Source: an uncultured Bacteroidales bacterium (GTDB lineage: Bacteria > Bacteroidota > Bacteroidia > Bacteroidales > Muribaculaceae). From it: a stretch of 38,933 nt of DNA. The position numbers and the translations under genes were made by a program. The notes beneath the pieces were generated by a model. It did not search any database. It saw only the letters and a program-made list of their open reading frames with translations, and had not been told where the DNA came from. The stretch spans positions 1 through 38,933 of the forward strand of contig CANPDU010000032.1 of assembly GCA_947573135.1 (NCBI GenBank), written 5' to 3'. Below, piece by piece: positions 1 to 7,931 of the stretch (positions are counted from its first letter, which is position 1; each line of letters opens with the position of its first letter).

Positions 1-87
1 CGACACTATACGCCTGACATCATCGCTCACCAACCGGAAAAATCCGCTGACCCGTAAAAAATGCCAAAATGCTTCACTGGTTTTCAT
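1..87 (-). CDS. 5' end of a transposase-like gene, cut by the window edge
   Basis: An open frame of 29 codons starts with ATG at 87 and runs off the left edge (begins MKTSEAFWHF, continues LRVSGFFRLV). The same segment recurs in inverted orientation at the right edge, where it is out of frame after a 1-bp change; a multicopy, decaying segment of this kind suggests a mobile-element gene. I infer a transposase from the repetition and context, not from a recognised catalytic domain, because the DDE/DEDD part would lie outside the window. A CAAATTTA element (minus-strand TAAATTTG, a -7 match) sits at 92-99, only 5 bp from the ATG, so it may be chance or give a nearly leaderless transcript. Confidence 0.45.
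   Translation of the reverse strand, partial: MKTSEAFWHFLRVSGFFRLVSDDVRRIVS
16..53. repeat. Left arm of a 38-bp perfect inverted repeat
   Basis: These 38 bases are the exact reverse complement of 38881-38918 at the other end. Similarity continues imperfectly outward (both sides share ACACTAT, offset by one base). The repeat lies within the coding part of the transposase-like frame, so it is shared gene sequence and not a terminal inverted repeat of one element. Confidence 0.9.
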
Positions 88-164
88 GACGCAAATTTAA
101 CATTTTTTGGGAAAATCTATGCACCGCACTTTCGGCTTGACCCACTATTTCGGCGCATGGTAAT

Positions 165-1058
165 TTAATAATAAATCAGTCCTTTAGATGTGTTTAAATA
201 CACATCTCTATTACCAAAAAAGGAAGGGCCAATCAGACCATCCATATCTTTGACCGACCAATTTAGAATATTAATAGGAATATCTTTGAGACTTAGTTCA
301 CCAACAGAACATTTAGTTGCAAATATACCTTTTCCCGCTTTTTTGCCATTTAAATGATATGTGGTTTTTATCCAAAATTTAGTGTTTCTAATCCAATTGG
401 CGACTTTGGGATGACGCCCGAATAATGATATGTAATTAGCGCTTCCTAAATCAAAATTTAGTCTTGCTGTCATTTCGCCGATTGTCCGCTTTTCATCTTT
501 AATCTCTATTGAAGCCTCGATAACAGGTCTTGGCAGTAATTCAACAATTCTGAACGTATTTTTATCGTTTAGGTTAACCTTATCGCTTGACACAAAGTCC
601 ATCGTGAGTTTTTCAAAATTAAGACAAATTAACGGCTCCTGCATCTCATTTTTATTTTCATGGCGTAGCAAATGAATAGGCAAAAGTAAATGTTTAAAAT
701 TTTTGAGAACAATTATTTTGCCCTCATAATAAAAATCTCCAAGTCTGATTCTTCCTCTATGAACATTTTGAACAGCATAGTCCTTCCGATACGATTTGGC
801 GTGAGTGAATTCAACAGAGTCGGGCTCAAAAGCAGCAGTTTTACAGATTTCATTAAAAAAAGACTCATTACACATTATGTACCTGCATCCTGTCTCCAAA
901 AGGATACTGTCAACACGCGTTTCATTCATTTGACCATTAAAGTAGAAGTGTCCTTCACTTTTATATAATTTAAAGTGAGACTGAGCCTGAATATGTAGCG
1001 CACAAAGAATGATGCTTAAAAAGACCAGACTTACATTTTTAGCAGATTTATTAATCAT
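165..1058 (-). CDS. Secreted protein resembling a degenerate two-lobed aspartyl protease
   Basis: A 297-residue protein starting with a signal peptide (hydrophobic residues 9-22, likely cleavage after AQA, about residue 26). No firm family assignment. It has the layout of a retropepsin/pepsin-like protein of Bacteroidota: a first lobe with ETG at 55-57 after a hydrophobic strand, where an active enzyme has DTG or DSG; a second lobe with FDLGS at 202-206; and a C-terminal GLIGPSFF (274-281) followed by a strand ending in GLIYY, like the usual end of such folds. With Glu in place of the first Asp and Leu in the second triad, catalysis is doubtful. The gene and its flanks are clearly more AT-rich than uvrB and the rest of the window, which suggests acquisition. 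It is monocistronic and lies between the transposase-like fragment and an AT-rich gap. The fold call is inference. Confidence 0.6.
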   Translation of the reverse strand: MINKSAKNVSLVFLSIILCALHIQAQSHFKLYKSEGHFYFNGQMNETRVDSILLETGCRYIMCNESFFNEICKTAAFEPDSVEFTHAKSYRKDYAVQNVHRGRIRLGDFYYEGKIIVLKNFKHLLLPIHLLRHENKNEMQEPLICLNFEKLTMDFVSSDKVNLNDKNTFRIVELLPRPVIEASIEIKDEKRTIGEMTARLNFDLGSANYISLFGRHPKVANWIRNTKFWIKTTYHLNGKKAGKGIFATKCSVGELSLKDIPINILNWSVKDMDGLIGPSFFGNRDVYLNTSKGLIYY

Positions 1059-1502
1059 GATTCTATCTTTTAGTACACCAAACAGACAAGTGATAAGGAG
1101 TCCCAGAAAAGTATAATGCTTTTACGCTTTGATTATTTTTATAAAAGGGAAACATTGTGTCTATTTATTTGCAACATAAAATTTTTTATGCTTCATATAA
1201 GCATTGTACACACAGCATCAAAGAATTCAAGAAATGGATTACCTGATTAGATTTTTTCTCTGAGTGGATTTCATACATAATGTGATTGATTGTGGCCATC
1301 GGCGTTTTATTTTTATCGATGCTTAATACCAAAACGTATTGCGACCTGTTTTATTGCTTAGTATTCGTTTTTTGTTATGTTGCATTTCGAAATACAAGAT
1401 GCATACTTTTATAAGCCCAGCATATTTAAGAAGGTTTCTCAATTCCTCGGGGATGAGTGTCTTTGAAAATATCAAAATAGTTCATTAGTCATAAAATCAA
1501 GG
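1059..1502. other. AT-rich gap without a convincing gene
   Basis: About 440 bp, low GC, with stops in all frames. On the minus strand a roughly 50-codon stop-free stretch (about 1470-1325) contains PEELRNLLKYAGL but has no clear start and I do not recognise it; a second minus frame opens with MNYFDIFKDTH and stops after 19 codons. These may be remains of an inactivated gene. A small hairpin (ATGCTT 1188-1193 with AAGCAT 1199-1204) is present. Nothing else is seen. Confidence 0.5.
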
Positions 1503-1531
1503 GCTTACGTTTATTTGTAAGCGCTTTTTTT
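1503..1531 (+). terminator. Rho-independent terminator upstream of uvrB
   Basis: A 6-bp stem (GCTTAC 1503-1508, GTAAGC 1517-1522) with an 8-nt loop is followed by GC and seven T residues (1525-1531), reading on the plus strand. There is no intact plus-strand gene before it, so it probably terminates a lost gene, a small RNA or read-through from the left. The T-tract overlaps the presumed -33 region of uvrB. Confidence 0.55.
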
Positions 1532-1557
1532 ATTGTGCGGAAAAATTGCTATATTTG
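1526..1557 (+). promoter_or_regulatory. Bacteroidales-type promoter of uvrB-ygiQ
   Basis: TATATTTG at 1550-1557 fits the -7 consensus TAnnTTTG exactly. A TTTT at 1526-1529 stands 20 bp upstream where TTTG would be the -33 box, one mismatch. Transcription would begin near 1564, leaving a leader of under 20 nt before the ATG at 1581. Confidence 0.6.
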
Positions 1558-1580
1558 TAGTTTGTTTAATAATTGGTTGC

Positions 1581-3662
1581 ATGGATTTTAAACTTCATTC
1601 TCAATATAAACCTACAGGAGATCAGCCTCAGGCTATAGCTCAGCTGGCCGAGGGTGTGAACGACGGCCTTCCGGCGCAAACGCTGCTCGGAGTCACCGGG
1701 TCGGGCAAGACTTTCACTATGGCCAATGTTATTCAGGAAGTCAGGAAGCCGACGCTGATATTGAGCCATAACAAAACGCTTGCCGCACAGCTTTACAGTG
1801 AGTTCAAACAGTTCTTTCCCGAAAACGAAGTTCACTATTTTGTCTCTTATTATGACTATTATCAGCCTGAGGCTTACATACCGTCGGTTGATAAATATAT
1901 CGAGAAAGATCTGATGATCAATGACGAAATTGACCGGCTCAGGCTCGCCACGACTTCGGCTCTGCTGTCGGGAAGAAGAGATGTAATCGTTGTGTCATCA
2001 GTGTCGTGTCTTTATGGTATAGGCAATCCTGAGGATTTTCACGAAAACGTAGTAGAGGTTAAGGTCGGCCAGAAAATAACACGCAACGCATTTTTACGCA
2101 AGCTTGTATCGTCGCTTTATGCTCGGAATGAAGTAGATTTCCAGCGAGGCACATTTAGGGTTAAAGGCGACACAATCGACATCCGGCTTGCCTACGAGGA
2201 CGTAATGCTGCGTGTCGTGTTCTGGGGCGATGAGATAGAATCAATTGAGACTCTCTATCCTGAAGACAGTGTGCATATTGCCAATCATGATGAATTCAGA
2301 ATCTATCCGGCAAATATCTTTGTGACGTCGCCGGCACGTCAGGCTTCGGCGATAGCTCAGATCCAGCTTGATCTTGGGCGACAGGTAGAGTTTTTCAACC
2401 GCGAGGCGCGTGAACTTGAGGCTAAGCGTCTGTATGAGCGTGTGACCTACGATGTGGAGATGATCAAAGAGGTCGGCTATTGCTCAGGCATCGAGAATTA
2501 TTCGCGATATTTCGACGGGCGCGAACCAGGTATGAGGCCGTTCTGCCTGCTGGATTATTTCCCTAAGGATTTCCTGACGATAATTGATGAAAGCCATGTG
2601 ACTATACCACAGATCCGGGCTATGTATGGCGGTGACCTATCTCGAAAGATGAACCTTGTGGAATATGGTTTTCGTCTGCCGGCGGCGTTGGACAACCGTC
2701 CACTTAAGTTTGAGGAGTTTGAGCGGCTCACACCTCAGGTGCTGTATGTCAGTGCTACTCCGGCCGACTATGAGTTACAGAAGAGTGAGGGCGTTGTGGT
2801 CGAACAACTTATCCGTCCGACCGGTCTGCTCGATCCAGTTATCAGAGTGCGCCCGTCTCTTAACCAGATCGACGATCTGATGGAGGAGATCAATCTGCGA
2901 ATCGAACGTGGTGAACGCACGCTCGTGACGACTTTGACCAAGCGCATGGCCGAGGAACTTAATGACTATCTCGGCCGCCTCGGAGTGAAGACCGCATATA
3001 TCCACAGTGATGTCGATACGATGGATCGTGTGAAGATACTCGACGATCTAAGAGCCGGAGTCTACGATGTGCTGATCGGCGTGAATCTGCTCCGCGAGGG
3101 ACTCGATTTGCCTGAAGTGTCGCTTGTCGCGATACTCGATGCCGACAAAGAAGGTTTTCTCCGCAGTCACAGGTCGCTGACTCAGACTGTAGGACGCGCT
3201 GCCCGAAACCTCAACGGCGAAGTCATTATGTATGCCGATAAGATTACCGAATCGATGCAGCTCACAATTGACGAGACAGAACGGCGCCGTTCGCTGCAGC
3301 TTGCCTACAATGAGCAACACGGCATAACTCCGACAGCCATTATCAAAGCGCGCAATGCTATAATTGGGCATGAAACTGAAGATGATGTCGCTTCATCATC
3401 ATTATCGCGGCAAAAGATCCGTCAGGAGCGTAAACGCGGAACCGAAAGGCCGCTTTATGCGTCGGAATTCTCGACGACAGTCGATATAGCGGCAGATCCT
3501 GTGATTCAGTATATGAATCCTGACGAGTTGCAGCGTTCGATCACGCGCATGAGAGGTGAGATGCTCGAGGCCGCCAAGAAAATGGAGTTTATCGAAGCAG
3601 CCCGTCTGCGTGATGAGATCATCAAGATGGAGCATCGGCTCGAAACAATGAAAAATCAATGA
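1581..3662 (+). CDS. uvrB: UvrABC excinuclease subunit B
   Basis: DNA-damage recognition helicase-like subunit of nucleotide excision repair; it receives lesions from UvrA and recruits UvrC. The 693-residue length is usual for the family. Visible parts: Walker A GVTGSGKT (37-44), the beta-hairpin region containing YYDYYQPEAY, the DExH-type box IDESHVT, helicase motif V (GVNLLREGLDLPEV), motif VI (QTVGRAARN), and a C-terminal UVR motif (KKMEFIEAARLRDEI) that contacts UvrC. I chose ATG 1581 (MDFKLHSQYKPTGDQ) over an in-frame ATG at 1533, because 1533 lies upstream of the -7 promoter element and would add 16 hydrophobic residues absent from the family. The stop overlaps the ATG of ygiQ by 4 bp (ATGA), so the two are translationally coupled. 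Confidence 0.97.
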   Translation: MDFKLHSQYKPTGDQPQAIAQLAEGVNDGLPAQTLLGVTGSGKTFTMANVIQEVRKPTLILSHNKTLAAQLYSEFKQFFPENEVHYFVSYYDYYQPEAYIPSVDKYIEKDLMINDEIDRLRLATTSALLSGRRDVIVVSSVSCLYGIGNPEDFHENVVEVKVGQKITRNAFLRKLVSSLYARNEVDFQRGTFRVKGDTIDIRLAYEDVMLRVVFWGDEIESIETLYPEDSVHIANHDEFRIYPANIFVTSPARQASAIAQIQLDLGRQVEFFNREARELEAKRLYERVTYDVEMIKEVGYCSGIENYSRYFDGREPGMRPFCLLDYFPKDFLTIIDESHVTIPQIRAMYGGDLSRKMNLVEYGFRLPAALDNRPLKFEEFERLTPQVLYVSATPADYELQKSEGVVVEQLIRPTGLLDPVIRVRPSLNQIDDLMEEINLRIERGERTLVTTLTKRMAEELNDYLGRLGVKTAYIHSDVDTMDRVKILDDLRAGVYDVLIGVNLLREGLDLPEVSLVAILDADKEGFLRSHRSLTQTVGRAARNLNGEVIMYADKITESMQLTIDETERRRSLQLAYNEQHGITPTAIIKARNAIIGHETEDDVASSSLSRQKIRQERKRGTERPLYASEFSTTVDIAADPVIQYMNPDELQRSITRMRGEMLEAAKKMEFIEAARLRDEIIKMEHRLETMKNQ

Positions 3663-5515
3663 AAGAAGATATAAAACGAATTGATTACACTGCGCTGAAA
3701 CCGACTGACTGGTTGCCGACGTCAGTAAAGGAAATGAAGGCGCTGGGATGGAGTGGGGTAGATGTGGTGCTGTTTTCGGGCGACGCATATGTTGATCATC
3801 CGTCGTTCGGTGCAGCCGTTATCGGACGTACGCTTCAGGCTGCCGGCTACAGAGTGGCCATAGTGCCTCAGCCCAACTGGCAGGATGATTTACGTGACTT
3901 CAAAAAATTCGGAGTTCCGCGTCTGTTTTTCGGTATATCTCCCGGAGCGATGGACTCTATGGTCAACCATTATACAGCCAACCGCCGTCGTCGCAGCGAC
4001 GATGCATATACTCCTGGCGGTCGACACGGCATGAGACCGGATTATCCTTCGATAGTCTATTCAAAGATATTACGTGGTCTTTATCCGGATGTGCCTATTA
4101 TAGCCGGAGGCATAGAGGCATCTCTACGGCGGCTATCGCATTATGACTACTGGCAGGACCGTCTCCGGCCGTCGCTGATTGTTGATGCCCCCGTCGATAT
4201 GATTAGCTACGGTATGGGAGAAAAGACTGTCTTGGAAATCGCCTGTCGTCTTGAAGCCGGCGAGAAGATCATAGATATGACTGATGTTCGCCAGACAGTG
4301 GTACTTTTGCCTAAAGAAGCGATGCCTCAGGCAGATGACAACAATATCATATTGTCACCGTATGAAGTATGCCTTAAAGATAGGAAAAAACAGTCAGATA
4401 ATTTCAAGCATATCGAGCAACAGAGCAATGCGATGTCAGGAGGCGTCACACTATGGCAGGCTACCGGCGACAAAGTCGTAAAAGTTAATCCGATGTATCC
4501 GGCAATGACACAGGGAGAGATTGACGCATCGTTTGATCTTCCCTATACCCGATTGCCCCATCCGCGTTACAAAAACAAGAGAATTCCGGCCTATGAAATG
4601 ATCAGGCATTCGGTCAATCTTCACCGGGGCTGTTTCGGTGGGTGTGCGTTCTGTACGATTTCGGCTCATCAGGGTAAATTTATTGCTTCGCGGTCGGAAG
4701 CCTCAATATTGCGTGAGGCCGAACAAGTGACGCGTATGCCTGACTTCAAGGGATATATCAGCGACCTCGGCGGTCCGTCGGCCAATATGTATGCTATGGG
4801 AGGAAAGGACAAATCGATATGTGCGCGTTGTTTCAGGCCGTCGTGTCTGCATCCTTCACCATGCGTCAATCTCAACAGTGATCATCGTCCGTTGCTTGAA
4901 GTTTACCGCAAGGTTGACGCATTGCCGGGCATCAAGAAGTCATTTATCGGAAGCGGTGTCAGATATGATCTCACAATGAGACGTACCGGCGATTCGGCTA
5001 CAGATAAAGCGGCCGCAAAGTATAACGAGGAACTGATATGCAAGCATGTGTCAGGACGGCTGAAAGTTGCGCCCGAGCATACGTCTGACGCCGTGCTGAA
5101 AATAATGCGTAAGCCGTCGTTTGATCTTTTCAGGCAGTTCAAAGGCGTATTTGACGATGTCAATCGCCGGCACGGACTGCGCCAGCAGCTGATACCGTAT
5201 TTTATTTCGAGCCATCCGGGATGTACGGAACTTGATATGGCCGAACTCGCTGTCGAAACAAAACAGCTCGATTTCCATCTTGAGCAGGTTCAGGATTTTA
5301 CGCCGACACCGATGACTGTTGCCACAGAAATATATTATTCAGGCTATCATCCTTATACAGGCGAGCATGTATTTACGGCAAGATCACAGTCTGAAAAACT
5401 TGCTCAGCGCAGATATTTTTTCTGGTATGACAAGACTTACAGACCGGAAATAATGAACAGTCTGCGTCGCATACACCGTCCGGATCTGATATCAAAGCTG
5501 TTCGGGCGACCTTAG
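3659..5515 (+). CDS. ygiQ: YgiQ-family radical SAM protein
   Basis: A 618-residue radical SAM protein of the YgiQ family, whose reaction is not established. The [4Fe-4S]-binding cysteines are CxxxCxxC at 325, 329 and 332 (HRGCFGGCAFC). The N-terminal third (WLPTSVKEMKALGW, then DVVLFSGDAYVDHPSFG) is the cobalamin-binding-like N-terminal domain of the family, and an SH(P)GC..L segment and a cysteine-rich stretch (CARCFRPSCLHPSPC) follow the SAM core, as in full-length members. It starts inside the uvrB stop (ATGA), so it is made from the same transcript. Its end overlaps the end of the convergent stress-protein gene by about 4 bp. The pairing with uvrB is positional; no repair role follows from the sequence. 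Confidence 0.95.
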   Translation: MKEDIKRIDYTALKPTDWLPTSVKEMKALGWSGVDVVLFSGDAYVDHPSFGAAVIGRTLQAAGYRVAIVPQPNWQDDLRDFKKFGVPRLFFGISPGAMDSMVNHYTANRRRRSDDAYTPGGRHGMRPDYPSIVYSKILRGLYPDVPIIAGGIEASLRRLSHYDYWQDRLRPSLIVDAPVDMISYGMGEKTVLEIACRLEAGEKIIDMTDVRQTVVLLPKEAMPQADDNNIILSPYEVCLKDRKKQSDNFKHIEQQSNAMSGGVTLWQATGDKVVKVNPMYPAMTQGEIDASFDLPYTRLPHPRYKNKRIPAYEMIRHSVNLHRGCFGGCAFCTISAHQGKFIASRSEASILREAEQVTRMPDFKGYISDLGGPSANMYAMGGKDKSICARCFRPSCLHPSPCVNLNSDHRPLLEVYRKVDALPGIKKSFIGSGVRYDLTMRRTGDSATDKAAAKYNEELICKHVSGRLKVAPEHTSDAVLKIMRKPSFDLFRQFKGVFDDVNRRHGLRQQLIPYFISSHPGCTELDMAELAVETKQLDFHLEQVQDFTPTPMTVATEIYYSGYHPYTGEHVFTARSQSEKLAQRRYFFWYDKTYRPEIMNSLRRIHRPDLISKLFGRP

Positions 5516-6651
5516 ACCGGGATCATCAGCATCGGAATATCTGCGCTGAAAATAAGCTGATGAGCGAGGCTCGGATGAAAAATACGGCCTAAAATATTAA
5601 GTTTTTTCTTGTTTGGCACCACTATGAGATCATAGTGATGCATGGAATTCAGTTGCGTCACATCATCGATGGCGTGCCCCGTATCTGTAGCGACTGAGCT
5701 GAAATTGAAGCGTTTGTAGTTCTGACGGAAATAATCCGAAAGAGCCTCTATGGCTGACTGCGGCCGTTCTTTGCTGATCCAGCGCCTTCGCGACGGTATT
5801 ACCAGAAGTGTCACAGAAGCCTTAGTTTCCGGGAACATGCGCATCAGTGTGTCCATAGCGAGAATATCATCCTGATCAGCATTACAGAAAAACAGGATGT
5901 GCTTTAGTGAGCTATCACCGTCAATCAGCGACGGATGTGGAATGGTAATGACCGGATTACGCGCAGAGTCAAAAACTTCAGCGGAAACACTTCCGATCAT
6001 CTCTTTTTCCTTTTGGTCGGCACCGCGAGTCCCCATTACAGTAGCCAGAGGCGGATGCATCTTGGCATATGCTCCGATTGCGTCCTCAGGCACGCCTTCG
6101 ACAACTTCAGTGGTGAATTTCACTGCCTGAATCTCTCCCGACTTCATCTTGGAACGCAGGTCATTAGCAAAGTCGTCCATGGCCTTTTTTGCAGAATTGG
6201 AAATTTGCTCCCGGGTGTCGGCGTCAATAATGTCGTATGTCAGCGAGTCGGAAAGTTGCAGTCCTTCTCCGCTGATATATGGGTCTATAAACGAATATAG
6301 GAGCGTGAGCGAAGCTTTATGCACCGATGCAAGAGCAGCCGCGACTTTGACTACACCCATTGAATGCCGGCTGAAATCAACAGGTACGAGTATATAATGT
6401 GAACCTGTGTTATCGGGCGAACTTTCCTGAGCGATAAAAATTTCATGGTTTTCGATTATACGGAGAGCCAGAGGCAGATCGCTTTCTAAAATGCGGACTC
6501 TTATGCCTGACGAAACAGTAGGCTGCTCAAGATTGACGTTTTGCAACGTTACTTTTATACCTTCGCTTTCAAGCAACGAACGCAAAGCCACTGCTTTGTC
6601 ATAAGTATGTATGGCAACAGTAATCAGTCGGTTTGCAGACTCTTGAACCAT
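5512..6651 (-). CDS. DUF2007-like domain fused to two universal stress protein domains
   Basis: A 379-residue cytoplasmic protein with three parts. Residues about 8-70 resemble DUF2007 signal-transducer-like domains (ITVAIHTYDKAVALRSLLES, then a segment ending in ALRIIE). Residues about 86-232 form a first UspA fold (ILVPVDFS at its first strand; GTRGADQKE and GSVSAEV resemble the ATP-binding G-x2-G-x9-G[S/T] signature). Residues about 240-379 form a second, less typical Usp fold (ILFFCNADQDD; ends LIFSADIPMLMIPV). Usp proteins bind ATP or act in stress survival; the partner here is unknown. It lies 55 bp downstream of the small HTH gene on the same strand with no clear promoter between them, so co-transcription is likely. 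An N-terminal DUF2007-like module on a tandem Usp is an uncommon arrangement. Confidence 0.85.
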   Translation of the reverse strand: MVQESANRLITVAIHTYDKAVALRSLLESEGIKVTLQNVNLEQPTVSSGIRVRILESDLPLALRIIENHEIFIAQESSPDNTGSHYILVPVDFSRHSMGVVKVAAALASVHKASLTLLYSFIDPYISGEGLQLSDSLTYDIIDADTREQISNSAKKAMDDFANDLRSKMKSGEIQAVKFTTEVVEGVPEDAIGAYAKMHPPLATVMGTRGADQKEKEMIGSVSAEVFDSARNPVITIPHPSLIDGDSSLKHILFFCNADQDDILAMDTLMRMFPETKASVTLLVIPSRRRWISKERPQSAIEALSDYFRQNYKRFNFSSVATDTGHAIDDVTQLNSMHHYDLIVVPNKKKLNILGRIFHPSLAHQLIFSADIPMLMIPV

Positions 6652-6706
6652 GAATATGTGTTTATGTGAGATAAGGAGAGGGAGAATGAGAAAAAATGAA
6701 TTCTTG

Positions 6707-6967
6707 TCAGGCTTCTTTTTCCTGCTGTTTGAGGATTTCGACTGCCATGTCGTATATAGTAGCGTCGTCGAGAACTACAATGCCTCCGTCTGGACCTGGC
6801 TCGATGTGAACACCGCAATTTTTACCGAAATCATAGTTGCTACCACCGAAATAATTACGGACAGTCTGAACTGTGGTGTTAAGTTTGTCTGCAATCTGGT
6901 GCATCGAACCGTCGGGCAAGCTGTCTTTGAGACGGCGAAGCTCGTTGAAAGTGATTGTTTTACTCAT
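6707..6967 (-). CDS. Small helix-turn-helix DNA-binding protein
   Basis: An 86-residue protein. Residues 21-42 (MHQIADKLNTTVQTVRNYFGG) read as a helix-turn-helix, with an AT-hook-free, acidic second half containing HIEPGPDGGIVVLDDATIYD and a C-terminal helix (VEILKQQEKEA). Small proteins with this layout are common in Bacteroidales, but I know no assigned regulon. It precedes the stress-protein gene on the same strand, 55 bp away, so it may regulate that gene or itself. No clear -7 box was found upstream of its ATG at 6967. Confidence 0.8.
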   Translation of the reverse strand: MSKTITFNELRRLKDSLPDGSMHQIADKLNTTVQTVRNYFGGSNYDFGKNCGVHIEPGPDGGIVVLDDATIYDMAVEILKQQEKEA

Positions 6968-7083
6968 GATGCTTATAATTTAATGGATTAAACGATCGAT
7001 AATATAATTTAATAATTTAGCCCTAAGTTAGACTATCTTTTCGAGATGAACAAATAAATTGTACATAAAAGTTGTAGATTGAT

Positions 7084-7101
7084 ATATGTTCTTCAACATA
7101 T
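7084..7101. terminator. Small hairpin between batE and the HTH gene
   Basis: A perfect 7-bp stem (ATATGTT 7084-7090, AACATAT 7095-7101) with loop CTTC, followed by five T on the plus strand. On the minus strand, where batE ends at 7145, it is not followed by a T-run, so its role as the batE terminator is uncertain. It is AT-rich and weak. Confidence 0.3.
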
Positions 7102-7144
7102 TTTTATCTGCATGAGTCCATATAGTGACATTTGAGTCTGAAAG

Positions 7145-7918
7145 TCAGATGCGTTCGACTGCCTGAGCATCGAGCCACGCACGCGTGGTATTGTTGATCT
7201 TTACGTCAAACCACTTTCCGACATTAGGATCATCAGGTGTCGACAGTGAATCAATGATCTCTACTTTTGTCCCTTCGTGGATCGGCACGATCTTCTCTTT
7301 TTCGCTACGGGTCGAACGCGGAGCTGAACTCAGATTGGTCGTCGGAACAATGACAACCGCTTTGTCATGCCGGTCGTATGCTCCGGCTGTCTGATAAGCT
7401 ATCACCAGAGTGTAGACGAAAAATACAAGCACTATTATACCGCCGAAAAAGCCGACTTTGCGCAGAGCAACGTTTGAAGAGAATATATAGAGCGCGACTG
7501 TGCCGAGCACGATTATAAAGAGGAAAAGAGCTGTCCACGCCCAGGCATCGGGCGACATGCCGGAGACGATATTGCCGTGAACGTTGCTCAGAAAGCTGCT
7601 GTCGTCTTCAGGCATATCTTCGATCTGCGTCCTGACAAAACGAAGGTTTGTGGCGGCCTCTTTGTTAGACGGATCAAGAGCAAGCGCACGTTCATAGCTT
7701 AAAATTGCCTTGCCCAGACGGTTGTCACGGTAGTAGGCATTCCCGAGATTGTAGTAAAGGTTTGATGAAACACCTTCGTCGGCAATGGCTTCGTTGTAGA
7801 GTCTTATAGCATCGGCATAAGCTTCACGATTGTATGCTGAGTCAGCCCTGAGTGCCAGTGAGTCAGCGGATGCAGATAATCCGAACAGAGTAAGACATAA
7901 AGCAATTATATATTTCAT
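7145..7918 (-). CDS. batE: BatE: TPR and SH3-domain membrane protein
   Basis: Last gene of the aerotolerance operon. The 257-residue protein has a signal peptide (MKYIIALCLTLFGLSASA), TPR repeats at about 20-95 (YNREAYADAIRLYNEAI; NLGNAYYRDNRLGKAILSYERAL), two membrane helices in the middle (WTALFLFIIVLGTVALYIF and a following stretch ending VFFVYTLVIAY) and a C-terminal bacterial SH3-like domain (TTNLSSAPRS through WFDVKINNTTRAWL). An in-frame ATG lies 11 codons upstream (7951), but that start would overlap the batD end by about 20 bp and spoil the signal peptide, so ATG 7918, 13 bp after the batD stop, is preferred. BatE is thought to join the periplasmic/inner-membrane Bat complex. Confidence 0.88.
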   Translation of the reverse strand: MKYIIALCLTLFGLSASADSLALRADSAYNREAYADAIRLYNEAIADEGVSSNLYYNLGNAYYRDNRLGKAILSYERALALDPSNKEAATNLRFVRTQIEDMPEDDSSFLSNVHGNIVSGMSPDAWAWTALFLFIIVLGTVALYIFSSNVALRKVGFFGGIIVLVFFVYTLVIAYQTAGAYDRHDKAVVIVPTTNLSSAPRSTRSEKEKIVPIHEGTKVEIIDSLSTPDDPNVGKWFDVKINNTTRAWLDAQAVERI

Positions 7919-7931
7919 GATCGTTATGTTT

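Noticed and set aside
1533-1580. Upstream in-frame ATG for uvrB at 1533
   Set aside because: It lies before the -7 promoter element (1550-1557) and adds 16 hydrophobic residues not found in UvrB.
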